From Phreatobacter sp. (lineage in GTDB: Bacteria > Pseudomonadota > Alphaproteobacteria > Rhizobiales > Phreatobacteraceae), in the NCBI RefSeq assembly GCF_027532945.1, contig NZ_JAPZTZ010000004.1, positions 248,001 through 312,000 on the forward strand: a stretch of DNA of 64,000 nt, read 5' to 3'. Each line of letters opens with the position of its first letter. The stretch's first letter is position 1. The translations under genes and the position numbers were made by a program. Shown piece after piece: positions 48,292 through 57,077 of the stretch. Under the pieces are notes generated by a model. That model saw nothing but the letters and a program-made list of their open reading frames with translations. It had not been told where the DNA came from and did not search any database.

Positions 48292-49677
48292 ATGACCCTG
48301 CGCATGACCCTGCGATCGACCTCCCGGCTGGCCGTTGCCGCCCTGGCCGGCCTGCTGGCGATGGTGCCGGCGCGGGCGCAGGCGCCGGCCGGTCTGCCGA
48401 TCATCCGCGACACCGAGATCGAAAACCTGCTGCGCGACTATGCGCGGCCGCTGTTCCGTGTTGCCAATGTCGGCGGCAGCCAGACCAACGTCATCATCGT
48501 CAACAGCCGCGCCTTCAACGCCTTTGTGGCCAATGGCCGCCGCATCTTCATCAATGCTGGCGCCATCCTCGACAGCCGGACACCCAACGAGCTCATCGGC
48601 GTCATGGCGCACGAAACCGGTCACATCGCCGGCGGTCATCTCGCCCGCCTGCGCGAGGCGGTGGAGCGGGCCCAGGTCATTGCCGCCATCGGTATGCTGG
48701 TCGGCGCGGCCGGCGTTGCGGCGGGAGCCGCGACCGGCGGCGTCCGTTCCGGCGTCGGCGAGGCCGCGCCCGGCGCCATCACCGCCGGTGCGCAGATCGG
48801 CATGCGCTCGCTGCTGTCCTACCAGCGCGGCGAGGAGGCAGCCGCCGACCGCGCCGCCATCACCTATCTCAACGCCACCGGTCAGTCCGCCAAGGGCATG
48901 GTCGAGACCTTCCGACGGCTGCACAACGAGAGCATGTTCGTTGCCCGGCATATCGATCCCTACGCGGTGAGCCATCCCATGCCGGCCGACCGCATCGCCA
49001 TCATCGAGCCGCTGGCCAAGGCCAGTCCCCATTACAACCGCACCGATCCGCCGGCGCTGGAGGCCCGCCACCAGCTGGCGCGGGCGAAGCTCGCCGGATT
49101 CCTCGACCGCTCCGACGCGATCGTCCGCCGCTATCCGCCATCCGATACGTCGCTGCCGGCGCGCTATGCCCGCACCATCCAGATGTTCCGCTTCGGCGAC
49201 CGAAACCGCGCTGCCGCCATGGCCGACGATCTCATCCGGTCCCAGCCGAACAATCCCTACTTTCACGAGATCAAGGGCCAGATCTTGCTGGAGACCGGCC
49301 AGCCCGCCGCCGCGCTGCCGGCCCTGCGGCGCGCCGTGGCCCTGGCGCCGAATTCCGGCCTGATCCGCATCATGCTCGGCCATGCCCTCGTCGCCTCTGG
49401 CAACAATGCCGTGCTGGACGAGGCCATCCGCGAACTGCGGCTGGCGCTACAGGCCGAGCCGGAGGCCAGCGACGGCTACCAGCAGCTCGCGATCGCCTAT
49501 GGCCGCAAGAACGACCGCGGCCAGGCTGATCTCGCCGCCGCCCAGGCCGCGTATCATTCCGGCGACGTCCAGACGGCCCGTGGCCTTGCCCGCCGCGCCC
49601 AGGGCTCGCTGCCCACGGGATCGCCTGGCTGGCTGATCGCCGAGGACATCTTCAATCAGCGCCAGCGGCGCAACTAA
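48292..49677 (+). CDS. M48 family metalloprotease with TPR domain (BepA/YfgC-like)
   Basis: A 461-residue periplasmic protease and chaperone. A signal peptide ends near ARAQA (about residue 26). The zinc motif HETGH (about residue 106) with a downstream EEAAADRAA supplies the third ligand. TPR repeats fill the C-terminal third (YFHEIKGQILLETGQPAAALPALRRAV and others). BepA helps assemble or degrade outer-membrane proteins. AAGGA lies 8 bp ahead of the ATG. The first 12 bases (ATGACCCTGCGC) are almost exactly repeated, giving a second in-frame ATG. The DsbA-like gene follows closely. Confidence 0.9.
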   Translation: MTLRMTLRSTSRLAVAALAGLLAMVPARAQAPAGLPIIRDTEIENLLRDYARPLFRVANVGGSQTNVIIVNSRAFNAFVANGRRIFINAGAILDSRTPNELIGVMAHETGHIAGGHLARLREAVERAQVIAAIGMLVGAAGVAAGAATGGVRSGVGEAAPGAITAGAQIGMRSLLSYQRGEEAAADRAAITYLNATGQSAKGMVETFRRLHNESMFVARHIDPYAVSHPMPADRIAIIEPLAKASPHYNRTDPPALEARHQLARAKLAGFLDRSDAIVRRYPPSDTSLPARYARTIQMFRFGDRNRAAAMADDLIRSQPNNPYFHEIKGQILLETGQPAAALPALRRAVALAPNSGLIRIMLGHALVASGNNAVLDEAIRELRLALQAEPEASDGYQQLAIAYGRKNDRGQADLAAAQAAYHSGDVQTARGLARRAQGSLPTGSPGWLIAEDIFNQRQRRN

Positions 49678-49687
49678 GGACATGCTC

Positions 49688-50461
49688 ATGTTCAAGCGCC
49701 TGATCGGCCCGGCCCTTGCGGCCCTGTTCGCCCTTTCCGCGCCTGTGGTGGCGCAGGCGCCCGAGGCGAGCCCCGCCGAGCGCCAGCGGATCGAGGCGAT
49801 CGTGCGCGAGTATCTGCTCCGCAATCCGGAAATCCTGCAGGAGGCGCTGGTGGAGCTGGAGAAGCGCCAGGCCCAGGCCGAGGACCGCGCCCGCGCCGCC
49901 GCCTTCGCCGCCAACCGCGACGCGCTCTACCGCTCGCCGAACCAGATCGTCCTCGGCAATCCGCAGGGCGACGTCACGCTGGTCGAGTTCTTCGATTACA
50001 ACTGCGGCTTCTGCAAGCGCGCGCTGCCCGAGATGATGGAGCTGCTGCGCTCCGACTCGCGCCTGCGCGTCGTGCTGAAGGACTTCCCCGTCCTCGGCCC
50101 TGGCTCCATCGAGGCCGCCAATGTCGCCGTGGCACTGAAGATGCAGCTTGCCGCGCCGAAATACCTCGAATTCCACCAGAAGCTGCTCGGCAGCCGCGGC
50201 CAGGCCAATGGCGCCCGCGCCCTCGAGGTCGCGCGTGAAATCGGTGCCGACATGACGCGCCTGCAGCGCGATATGCAGTCGCCGCAGGTGCAGGCCACGC
50301 TCGCCGAGAACATGCGCCTTGCCGAGATGCTGCGCATCAACGGCACGCCGACCTATGTGGTGGGCGAGGAGGTCGTGGTCGGGGCGGTGGGCCTCGAAAA
50401 GCTGCGCGAGAACCTCGCCCGCGCCCGCGTCGCCTGCGCCGCCCAGCCGAACATGTGCTGA
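49688..50461 (+). CDS. DsbA family thiol-disulfide oxidoreductase (Com1-like)
   Basis: A 257-residue periplasmic protein. A Sec signal (MFKRLIGPALAALFALSAPVVAQA) is followed by a helical ERQRIEAIVREYLLRNPEIL segment typical of Com1/ScsC-like DsbA proteins, then the thioredoxin fold with active site FDYNCGFCKRALP (CGFC) and the cis-proline loop NGTPTYVVGEEV. I favour the ATG at 49688 because AAGGA is 7 bp upstream; an ATG at 49682 is too close. It is probably cotranscribed with the M48 protease and may oxidise envelope proteins. Confidence 0.9.
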   Translation: MFKRLIGPALAALFALSAPVVAQAPEASPAERQRIEAIVREYLLRNPEILQEALVELEKRQAQAEDRARAAAFAANRDALYRSPNQIVLGNPQGDVTLVEFFDYNCGFCKRALPEMMELLRSDSRLRVVLKDFPVLGPGSIEAANVAVALKMQLAAPKYLEFHQKLLGSRGQANGARALEVAREIGADMTRLQRDMQSPQVQATLAENMRLAEMLRINGTPTYVVGEEVVVGAVGLEKLRENLARARVACAAQPNMC

Positions 50462-50518
50462 GGCTGATCGGGCGGGAGCGCTGCCGCTCCGCTGGTCCGG
50501 CCGCGCCTGGACCTCTCG

Positions 50519-50610
50519 CGTCATGCCCGGCCTTGTGCCGGGCATCCACGACTTGAACTCCGTATTCTCGCGGTGAGGCGTGCATGCCCGGGTTAAGCCC
50601 GGGCATAACG
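50519..50610. repeat. Dispersed CGTCATGCCCG palindromic repeat (family B)
   Basis: Two hairpins, CGTCATGCCCGG...CCGGGCATCCACG and GCATGCCCGGG...CCCGGGCATAACG, lie in the 185 bp between convergent genes. Same family and arrangement as 25517-25606; the spacer ACTTGAACTC resembles GCTTGAACACC there. Confidence 0.75.
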
Positions 50611-50646
50611 AAAGGACGGCTGTCCGTCCCGGCCGTCCTTCCGGCT

Positions 50647-51054
50647 TCACCGCGTCTCGTAGCGATAGGCCTTCGAGACGATCCGCCAGCCATCGGTCAG
50701 CTTCAGCAGGACGAGATAGTCGGTGAAGAAGCGCGGCGGCAGGGCGCAATGCACCTTCACGAAGGCGGTGCTCTCGTCCGACCGGTCCACCGTGACGATG
50801 AAGTCGTGGCGTGCATGGCCCTGCGACTTGGCGGAGGGACGCTTGGCGACACGGTCGAGCCAGTCCCGGTAGCCGATCATCTGGAACTCGCCGTTCTCCT
50901 GCCAGCGCAGGTCGGCTGTGGGGTGGAAGGCGGCGCCGAGCTTGGCGACATCGCCCTCGTGCAGGCCGTCGAAATAGAGCTGCACAACGGCCTCGACACT
51001 GGAGCGGTCATAGGCGGGCGTGGTGCTGGTCGGGATCGGGCTGGCGACTGTCAT
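50647..51054 (-). CDS. NTF2-like (SnoaL/lumazine-binding-like) family protein
   Basis: A 135-residue protein with the cone-shaped NTF2 fold pattern: helices SVEAVVQLYFDGLHEGDVAKLGAAFHPTADLRW at the N-terminus, then strands HDFIVTVDRSDESTAFVKVHCALPPRFFTDYLVLLKLTDGWRIV. I use the ATG at 51054; reading further upstream gives only the antisense of folP. Members are small enzymes or ligand binders, with no reaction predicted. It is monocistronic and divergent from the next gene. Confidence 0.8.
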   Translation of the reverse strand: MTVASPIPTSTTPAYDRSSVEAVVQLYFDGLHEGDVAKLGAAFHPTADLRWQENGEFQMIGYRDWLDRVAKRPSAKSQGHARHDFIVTVDRSDESTAFVKVHCALPPRFFTDYLVLLKLTDGWRIVSKAYRYETR

Positions 51055-51198
51055 GGTCCTGTTTCCTCCGCGGTCTAGGCCCCGAGCGAAGCACATCGCC
51101 ACGGGCGGCGGAACGTCGCTTGCCGCAGGTTCGACCCTTGGCCATAGTGCGCCGCAACGAGCGGGGCCGTTCGCCATCCGCCGCATCGGGAGACGATC

Positions 51199-51585
51199 AT
51201 GATCCAGGACCTCATCACCCGCGTCGCCGGCGCTGCTGGCCTCGACGAGGGCCTCGCTGCCAAGGCGGTCGGCATGATCCTCGGCTTCCTGCAGAAGGAA
51301 GGCCCGCAGGAGCAGGTCCAGCAGATGCTCGCCGCGCTCCCCGGCGCCACCGACCTCATCGCCCAGAGCGAGGGCGGCGGCGGCGGCGGCCTGATGGGCA
51401 TGATGGGCGGCCTGATGGGCGGCGGCATCATGGGCCTCGGCGCCAACCTGATGGGCGCCGGCCTCGACATGGGCCAGATCTCCACCGTCGGCAAGGAACT
51501 GATGGCCTTCGGTCGCGAGAATGCCGGCGAGGACGTCATGGGCCAGATCGTCGCCAACACGCCGGGCCTGTCGCAGTTCGTCTGA
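51199..51585 (+). CDS. Small DUF2267/DUF2780-like protein
   Basis: A 128-residue protein. The first half (LITRVAGAAGLDEGLAAKAVGMILGFLQ, then EQVQQMLAALPGATDLI) is a helical segment resembling DUF2267/DUF2780 proteins. The middle is a Gly/Met-rich low-complexity stretch (about residues 59-90), and the end is a short helical tail. Function is unknown. GGGAGACGATC precedes the ATG. It lies just upstream of folP but separated by 36 bp. Confidence 0.7.
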   Translation: MIQDLITRVAGAAGLDEGLAAKAVGMILGFLQKEGPQEQVQQMLAALPGATDLIAQSEGGGGGGLMGMMGGLMGGGIMGLGANLMGAGLDMGQISTVGKELMAFGRENAGEDVMGQIVANTPGLSQFV

Positions 51586-51621
51586 GACCTCGCTTCCCCG
51601 GTTGTTGACAGCCGGGCGGGG

Positions 51622-52488
51622 ATGGCGTCCAAGCCTGCCGCCATGACCGCAATCCCTGCTTCCGCCCTGGCTGCCGCCGGGCCGCTCGCCCGCTTCCTGC
51701 GGGCCGACCGGCCGGCGGTGATGGGCATCCTCAATGTCACCCCCGATTCCTTCTCCGACGGCGGCCGGTTCTTCGACCCGGCCGTCGCTATCCGCCACGC
51801 CGAGCAGATGGCCGCCGACGGCGCCGACATTCTCGACATCGGCGCGGAATCGACCCGGCCCTATCCCGGACAGAAGCCGGTGGACCGCGACGCGGAGATC
51901 GCACGGCTTGCGCCTGTCCTGCCGGCGGTGGTGAAGCTCGGCCTGCCGGTCTCCATCGACACGATCAAGGCCGATGTCGCCCGCTGGGCCCTCGACCAGG
52001 GCGCGGTCATCGTGAACGATGTCTGGGGCCTGCAGCGCGATCCGGCCATGGCGCCGCTGGTGGCTGAGCGCGGCGTGCCTGTCATCGTCATGCACAACCG
52101 CGACGAGGCCGACCCCGCCATCGACATCGTCTCCGACATGGTCGCCTTCCTCGCCCGCTCCGTCGCCATCGCCGAAGGTGCGGGCATTGCCCGCAACCGC
52201 ATCGCCGTCGATCCCGGCATCGGCTTCGGCAAGACGCCGGACCAGAGCATCGCCGCCTTGGCCAAGGTGCGCGCGCTGCACCAGCTCGGCCTGCCGATCC
52301 TCGTCGGCGCGTCCCGCAAGCGCTTCATCGACCGGATCGACCCATCGCCGGTCACTGCACGGATCGGCGGCTCGCTTGCCGCCCATCTCCATGCGGCGGA
52401 GGCTGGCGCCGCCATCATCCGCGCCCATGACGTGCGCGAAACCGTGCAGGCGCTGAAGGTGCGCGCCGCCCTTGGAGCTGCCGCATGA
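51622..52488 (+). CDS. folP: Dihydropteroate synthase
   Basis: A 288-residue cytoplasmic enzyme of folate synthesis that joins p-aminobenzoate to dihydropterin pyrophosphate. VMGILNVTPDSFSDGG (about residues 33-48) and DIGAESTRPYPG are the two signature motifs, and VSIDTIKADVARWAL, NDVWGL and LVGASRKRFI complete the TIM barrel sites. An alternative ATG at 51643 gives a more typical N-terminus. It overlaps folB by ATGA, the start of a compact folP-folB-folK operon. Confidence 0.95.
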   Translation: MASKPAAMTAIPASALAAAGPLARFLRADRPAVMGILNVTPDSFSDGGRFFDPAVAIRHAEQMAADGADILDIGAESTRPYPGQKPVDRDAEIARLAPVLPAVVKLGLPVSIDTIKADVARWALDQGAVIVNDVWGLQRDPAMAPLVAERGVPVIVMHNRDEADPAIDIVSDMVAFLARSVAIAEGAGIARNRIAVDPGIGFGKTPDQSIAALAKVRALHQLGLPILVGASRKRFIDRIDPSPVTARIGGSLAAHLHAAEAGAAIIRAHDVRETVQALKVRAALGAAA

Positions 52489-52853
52489 GCGACCGCATTT
52501 TCCTCAAGGGCCTGCTGGTCCATGCCCATCACGGTCTGCTCTCGCATGAGAGCGAGGTTGGCCAGCGCTTCGTCATCGACCTCGACATGGAGATCGACCT
52601 CGCCCGCGCCGCGGCGAGCGACCATCTCGCCAACACCGTCTCCTATGCCGATGTGGCGGAGGTGACGTTGAGCACGTTCAAGGCGCGGAACTTCAAGCTG
52701 CTGGAGGCCGCAGCCGGCGCCGTGGCCGAGGCTGTCCTGTCGGCCTTTCCCGCCATCGCGGCGATCACCGTCACCGTCCACAAGCCGCACGCGCCCATCG
52801 CCGCCATTTTCGACGATGTCGGCGTCATCATGACCCGGCGGCGCGCCGCCTGA
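52485..52853 (+). CDS. folB: Dihydroneopterin aldolase
   Basis: A 122-residue enzyme converting dihydroneopterin to 6-hydroxymethyl-dihydropterin. FLKGLLVHAHHGLLSHESEVGQRF at the N-terminus, VSYADVAEV in the middle and VTVHKPHAPIAAIFDDVGVIM at the end are the conserved strands. Length is typical. It is coupled to folP by ATGA and to folK by a one-base TGATG overlap. Confidence 0.95.
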   Translation: MSDRIFLKGLLVHAHHGLLSHESEVGQRFVIDLDMEIDLARAAASDHLANTVSYADVAEVTLSTFKARNFKLLEAAAGAVAEAVLSAFPAIAAITVTVHKPHAPIAAIFDDVGVIMTRRRAA

Positions 52854-53347
52854 TGGCCCTGGCGCTCCTCGGCCTCGGCGGCAATGTCGGCGACGTGCGC
52901 GCGACGCTCGACCGCGCCGTTGCCGATCTGTGCGACGGCACGGCGGTAACACTCCTCGCCCGCTCCTCCGACTATGAGACGCCGCCCTGGGGCGTCACCG
53001 ACCAGCCGGCCTTCGTGAACCTGTGCCTCAAGGTGGAGACCACGCTGACGCCGCGGGATCTGCTCGCCCGCGCCCTGGCCGTCGAGGCCTCGCTCGGGCG
53101 CGACCGCGCCACGGGCCGCCGTTGGGGGCCTCGCCCCGTCGACATCGACATCCTCGCCTATGGCGACCTCGTTCTCCACGACGCCGACCTGACTGTGCCG
53201 CATCCGCGCATGGCCGAGCGGGCTTTCGTGCTGGTCCCGCTCATGGAGATCGCGCCGGACTGGCGGATCGGCGATGCGACGGTGCGGGAGCTTGCGGCGC
53301 GGATTGACGCCACCGGCGTCACCCGCCTGCCGCCGCGGCCGATTTAA
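52853..53347 (+). CDS. folK: 2-amino-4-hydroxy-6-hydroxymethyldihydropteridine pyrophosphokinase
   Basis: A 164-residue enzyme that pyrophosphorylates 6-hydroxymethyl-dihydropterin. LGLGGNVGDVRATLDRAV at the start, TLLARSSDYETPPWGVTDQ, and the HPPK signature RRWGPRPVDIDILAYGD are intact, as is the VPHPRMAERAFVLVPL motif. It ends the folP-B-K operon. The stop overlaps that of the convergent methyltransferase gene in TTAA. Confidence 0.95.
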   Translation: MALALLGLGGNVGDVRATLDRAVADLCDGTAVTLLARSSDYETPPWGVTDQPAFVNLCLKVETTLTPRDLLARALAVEASLGRDRATGRRWGPRPVDIDILAYGDLVLHDADLTVPHPRMAERAFVLVPLMEIAPDWRIGDATVRELAARIDATGVTRLPPRPI

Positions 53348-54126
53348 GCGAAGCTCACGCGCGTCTTGCCCGCGGGGCTGACGCGGATGTGCGCCGTCGG
53401 CAGCATCTGCGGCATGACCTCGACGAAGCCGATATCCGAGCGGTCGAGTGCCTTGTCGAGCGCAGCAGCCATGGCCGAGCCGGTGCGCGCGATCACGAGA
53501 TCGCTCATGTCGGTGCTGGTGAGGGCGACGGGCGTGAAATCCGCCCGCTTCATGAAGTTGCCGACCGCCTCCAGCACGCCGAGGTTCTGGTTCATGCCCT
53601 TCTGGCTGTGGCAGCAGTCGTTCAGCATCATCACCCCGTCGGCCGACAGCAGATGCTGGTAGTAGAGCAGGTCGCGCAGCACATATTCGTACTGGTGGTT
53701 GGCATCGACATAGATGAAGTCAAACGCCCCATCCCCGTGCCGGTCGCGCACTTGGGCGAAACCCGAGATCGTGTCGGCGCGGATGATCTCTACATCGCCG
53801 CGACCCGCGAAGCGCTGGCATGCCGTCTCGTAGGTCCGGTCGAAGGTCGCCTGGTCGGAGAGGCTGCCGCCGAAATAGCGCTCGAAGGCGGTGAGCGGCA
53901 GGATCCATGGCGGCAGCTTGTCGAAATGCGAATAGGTGGCGAGGGCCTCGGCGCTCCAGGCATCGACGAGGACGCTGTGGCTGGGCTTCAGGGCGTCCAT
54001 GAGGCGCACCGCATTGTCGCCCTTGTGGACGCCGAGTTCGATCATGGCCGGGCGCCGCCCGGCCGCCGCGAACACCTCGCCGACGATGTCGTAGAGCCGC
54101 GCGCGGCCGCAATCGACGACCTTCAT
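53344..54126 (-). CDS. Class I SAM-dependent methyltransferase
   Basis: A 260-residue protein. PAMIELGVHKGDNAVRLMDAL (about residues 27-47) and FDFIYVDANHQYEYVLRDLLYY (about 135-156) resemble the SAM-binding and metal-binding parts of Methyltransf_24-type enzymes. The later VMMLNDCCHSQKG segment is also family-like. The ATG at 54126 overlaps the nucleotidyltransferase stop as ATGA. The pairing suggests modification of an activated sugar or surface glycan; this is an inference. Confidence 0.8.
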   Translation of the reverse strand: MKVVDCGRARLYDIVGEVFAAAGRRPAMIELGVHKGDNAVRLMDALKPSHSVLVDAWSAEALATYSHFDKLPPWILPLTAFERYFGGSLSDQATFDRTYETACQRFAGRGDVEIIRADTISGFAQVRDRHGDGAFDFIYVDANHQYEYVLRDLLYYQHLLSADGVMMLNDCCHSQKGMNQNLGVLEAVGNFMKRADFTPVALTSTDMSDLVIARTGSAMAAALDKALDRSDIGFVEVMPQMLPTAHIRVSPAGKTRVSFA

Positions 54127-54932
54127 GACGCCATGCGCTCCGGCGGCGGCGAGCCGGCGAGGGGAGGGCGCATCCACGGCGCATCGCCGCTCTCCCAAAG
54201 GCCTTCCAGCAGCTTCAGCGCACGCAGCGTGTCGGCGGCGAGCCAGAAGCCCTCGTGCCGGTAGCCGCCGAGGCGCTTCTCCTGCGTCAGCGTCTCGAAC
54301 AGGCCGTTGAGGCTCGCGCCATCGCCGGCCATGGCCGGATGGTCGAAGACGGCGGGGTCGAAGACCGCGAAGCCGCCATTGATCCAGCCTTCGCCGATCT
54401 GCGGCTTCTCGACAAAGCCGGCGACCTTGTCGCCATCAAAGCGGATGCCGCCGAAGCGGGACGGCGGGCGCACCGCTGTCACGGTGACGAGATGGCCGCG
54501 CCGACGATGGTGCTCGACCACGGCCGAGACATCGACGTCGCTGACGCTGTCGCCATAGGTGACGATGAAGGGTTCGGCCTCCAGCAGGGGGCGCAGCCGT
54601 GCGACGCGCCCGCCGGTCTCGGTCTGCGCGCCCGTGTCGACGATGCGCACCCGCCAGTCGTCGTCGGCGCCGCCGGAGCGCGCGACATGGCCGCGGCCCG
54701 CGTCGATCTCGAGGTCGCCGGCCGTGTCCACCGCATCGAGGAAGAAGCGCTTGATCTTGTCGCCCTGCGAGCCCGCCGCAACGATGAAATCGTCGAAGCC
54801 CTGCAGGCGGAAGCTGCGCATGATGTGCCAGAGGATCGGCCTTCCGCCGATCTCCAGCATGGGTTTCGGCGCAAGATCGCCGTCGGCCGCCATGCGCGTG
54901 CCGCCGCCGCCGGCCAGGATCACCACCTTCAT
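54123..54932 (-). CDS. Sugar nucleotidyltransferase (RfbF-like)
   Basis: A 269-residue enzyme activating a sugar phosphate with an NTP. MKVVILAGGGGTRMA is the nucleotide-binding motif, KPMLEIGGRPILWHIM the sugar-1-phosphate site, and FIVTYGDSVSDVDV, GFVEKPQIGEGWINGGF the conserved catalytic segments. It is closest in style to glucose-1-phosphate cytidylyltransferases. The methyltransferase follows in a coupled operon. No full polysaccharide cluster surrounds the pair. Confidence 0.87.
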   Translation of the reverse strand: MKVVILAGGGGTRMAADGDLAPKPMLEIGGRPILWHIMRSFRLQGFDDFIVAAGSQGDKIKRFFLDAVDTAGDLEIDAGRGHVARSGGADDDWRVRIVDTGAQTETGGRVARLRPLLEAEPFIVTYGDSVSDVDVSAVVEHHRRRGHLVTVTAVRPPSRFGGIRFDGDKVAGFVEKPQIGEGWINGGFAVFDPAVFDHPAMAGDGASLNGLFETLTQEKRLGGYRHEGFWLAADTLRALKLLEGLWESGDAPWMRPPLAGSPPPERMAS

Positions 54933-55081
54933 GCGAACCCCGCTGGAGCCTGTGGTTTCCGCCCATCTGTGCGGCGATCATGGTTAACGGGCGGTAAAAG
55001 GTTCGCCCCGTTCCGGCGAGGCGTCCCGCTCCGCCCAAAGGACGCCTTCCTGTCGGGCTTTCTTCGTGGCATCGAAGCTGC

Positions 55082-57067
55082 ATGACCGACACCATGACCT
55101 CGCCCGACGCACCGCTCGCGCTCGCCTCCGAGTTCCCGCCCGCAACGGACGCCGCCTGGCGCGCCGCGGTCGATGCCGTCCTCAAGGGCAAGCCCTTCGA
55201 CAAGGTGCTGGTGGGCCGCACCGCCGACGGCATCGCCGTCCAGCCCCTCTATCCCCGCAAGGCTGGCGCAGCGCCGCTTGCCGCCCGCGCGCCGGGCTTG
55301 CCCTGGACCATCGCCCAGCGCGCCGACCATCCCGATCCGGCCGCCGCCAATGCGCTCGCCCTCGAGGATCTCTCGGGCGGCGCATCGGGCCTCGTCGTCG
55401 TCACCCGCGGCGCCATCGGCGACCGGCGCGGCGACGCCATGGTGGTCGATGGCCTTGCCGACCTCGATGCGCTCCTCGCCGGGGTGATGCTCGACCTCAT
55501 CCCGGTCCGCATCGATGCCGGCACCTCCGCCGGCCATGTCGCCGCCATGCTGGCGGCGAAGGCCGAACGTGACGGCATCGATCCGGCGACGCTCACCATT
55601 GCCTTCGGCATCGATCCCGTCGGTGCCTTCGCCCGCCGCGGCACGCTGGAGGACTGGGCCGGCGCCGCCGGCAAGGCCTCCGACGCAGTGCTTGCGCTGC
55701 GCCGCCGCGGCTTTGGCGGCACGCAGCTCCTTGCCGACGGCCGCGTCATCCATGATGCCGGCGGTTCGGAGGTGCAGGAGCTCGCCTATGTGCTCGGCGC
55801 CGCGGTCCAGTATTGGCGGATGCTGGAGGCGGCCGGCCTGCCGCTCGCCGAGGCCGCGCGGGCGCTGTCCGTCGTGCTCTCTGTCGATGCCGACCAGTTC
55901 CTCTCGACCGCCAAAGTCCGCGCCATGCGCAAGCTCTGGGCGCGGCTCGAGACGGCGTGCGGCCTCGCGCCCTCCCATCTCGACCTCCATGCCGAGACCG
56001 CCTGGCGCATGCTCACCCGCGTCGATCCGGCCGTGAACTGGCTGCGCACCACCACTGCCGTCTTCGCCGCCGGCGTCGGCGGTGCGGATCACGTGGTCGT
56101 CGAGCCCTGGACCGCCGCAATCGGCCTGCCCGATGCCTTTGCCCGCCGCATCGCCCGCAACACCCAGCTCATCCTCATCGAGGAATCGAACCTCCACCGC
56201 GTCGCTGATCCCGCCGCCGGCTCCGGTGGCATGGAGGCGCTGACCGACGAGCTCTGCCAGCGCGCCTGGGCCCAGTTCCAGGAGTGGGAAAAGGCCGGCG
56301 GCATCGTCGCCGCCCTGTCGGCGAACCTCGTCCAGCCTGCGGTCGCCAAGGTCCGCGCCGAGCGCGCCGCCGCCATCGCCAGGCGGCGCGAGCCGCTGAC
56401 CGGCGCCTCCGAATTCCCCAATGTCCATGAGGCGGTGCCCGAGGTGCTCGCCGCGCCGAAGCGTGAGACCCGCCGCGATGCCGCGCCCATCGACCTGCCG
56501 GAAGCGGGTGGCGGCGCACGCTTCGAGGCGCAGGTGAAGGCATTCACCGGCGGCGCGATCCGCTCCGCCCTGTCGCGGCTGAAGAGCGATACGATCTTCG
56601 TCGAGGCGCTCGCTCCCATCCGCCTCGCCGAGCCCTTCGAGGCACTGCGCGCCCGGCTCGACGCCGTCACCGCTGCATCCGGCACGCGGCCAAAGGTGTT
56701 CCTCGCTGTGGTCGGCCCTGTCGCCGCCTTCACCGCCCGCGCGACCTTTGCCCGCAATCTCTTCGAGGCCGGCGGCTTCGATGCGCCGATCCCCGCAGGC
56801 TTTGCCGATGTCGCGGCGATCTGCAGTGCCTTCACGGTAAGCGGCGCCGCCATTGCCTGCATCTGCTCCTCCGACGAGCTCTATGCGTCGGACGGCGCCC
56901 ATGTCGCCGAGGCCCTCAAGGCCGCCGGTGCGAAGCAGCTTTGGCTCGCCGGCCGCCCCGGCGATCTCGAGGAGGGCCTCAAGGCGGCGGGCGTCGACGG
57001 TTTCGTCTTTGCCGGAGGCGACGTGCTAGACTTCCTGAACCGCGCCCATGCGGCGCTGGATGCGTGA
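55082..57067 (+). CDS. mutA: Methylmalonyl-CoA mutase, small (beta) subunit
   Basis: A 661-residue non-catalytic subunit. [43 protein letters not shown] is the N-terminal substrate-domain pattern, and [31 protein letters not shown] and [27 protein letters not shown] the barrel core. The C-terminal flavodoxin-like domain lacks the cobalamin-binding DxHxxG, as expected for MutA. It lies 10 bp upstream of mutB. It works in propionyl-CoA and branched-chain catabolism, isomerising (R)-methylmalonyl-CoA to succinyl-CoA as a heterodimer. Confidence 0.93.
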   Translation: MTDTMTSPDAPLALASEFPPATDAAWRAAVDAVLKGKPFDKVLVGRTADGIAVQPLYPRKAGAAPLAARAPGLPWTIAQRADHPDPAAANALALEDLSGGASGLVVVTRGAIGDRRGDAMVVDGLADLDALLAGVMLDLIPVRIDAGTSAGHVAAMLAAKAERDGIDPATLTIAFGIDPVGAFARRGTLEDWAGAAGKASDAVLALRRRGFGGTQLLADGRVIHDAGGSEVQELAYVLGAAVQYWRMLEAAGLPLAEAARALSVVLSVDADQFLSTAKVRAMRKLWARLETACGLAPSHLDLHAETAWRMLTRVDPAVNWLRTTTAVFAAGVGGADHVVVEPWTAAIGLPDAFARRIARNTQLILIEESNLHRVADPAAGSGGMEALTDELCQRAWAQFQEWEKAGGIVAALSANLVQPAVAKVRAERAAAIARRREPLTGASEFPNVHEAVPEVLAAPKRETRRDAAPIDLPEAGGGARFEAQVKAFTGGAIRSALSRLKSDTIFVEALAPIRLAEPFEALRARLDAVTAASGTRPKVFLAVVGPVAAFTARATFARNLFEAGGFDAPIPAGFADVAAICSAFTVSGAAIACICSSDELYASDGAHVAEALKAAGAKQLWLAGRPGDLEEGLKAAGVDGFVFAGGDVLDFLNRAHAALDA

Positions 57068-57077
57068 GGAGACGGCC

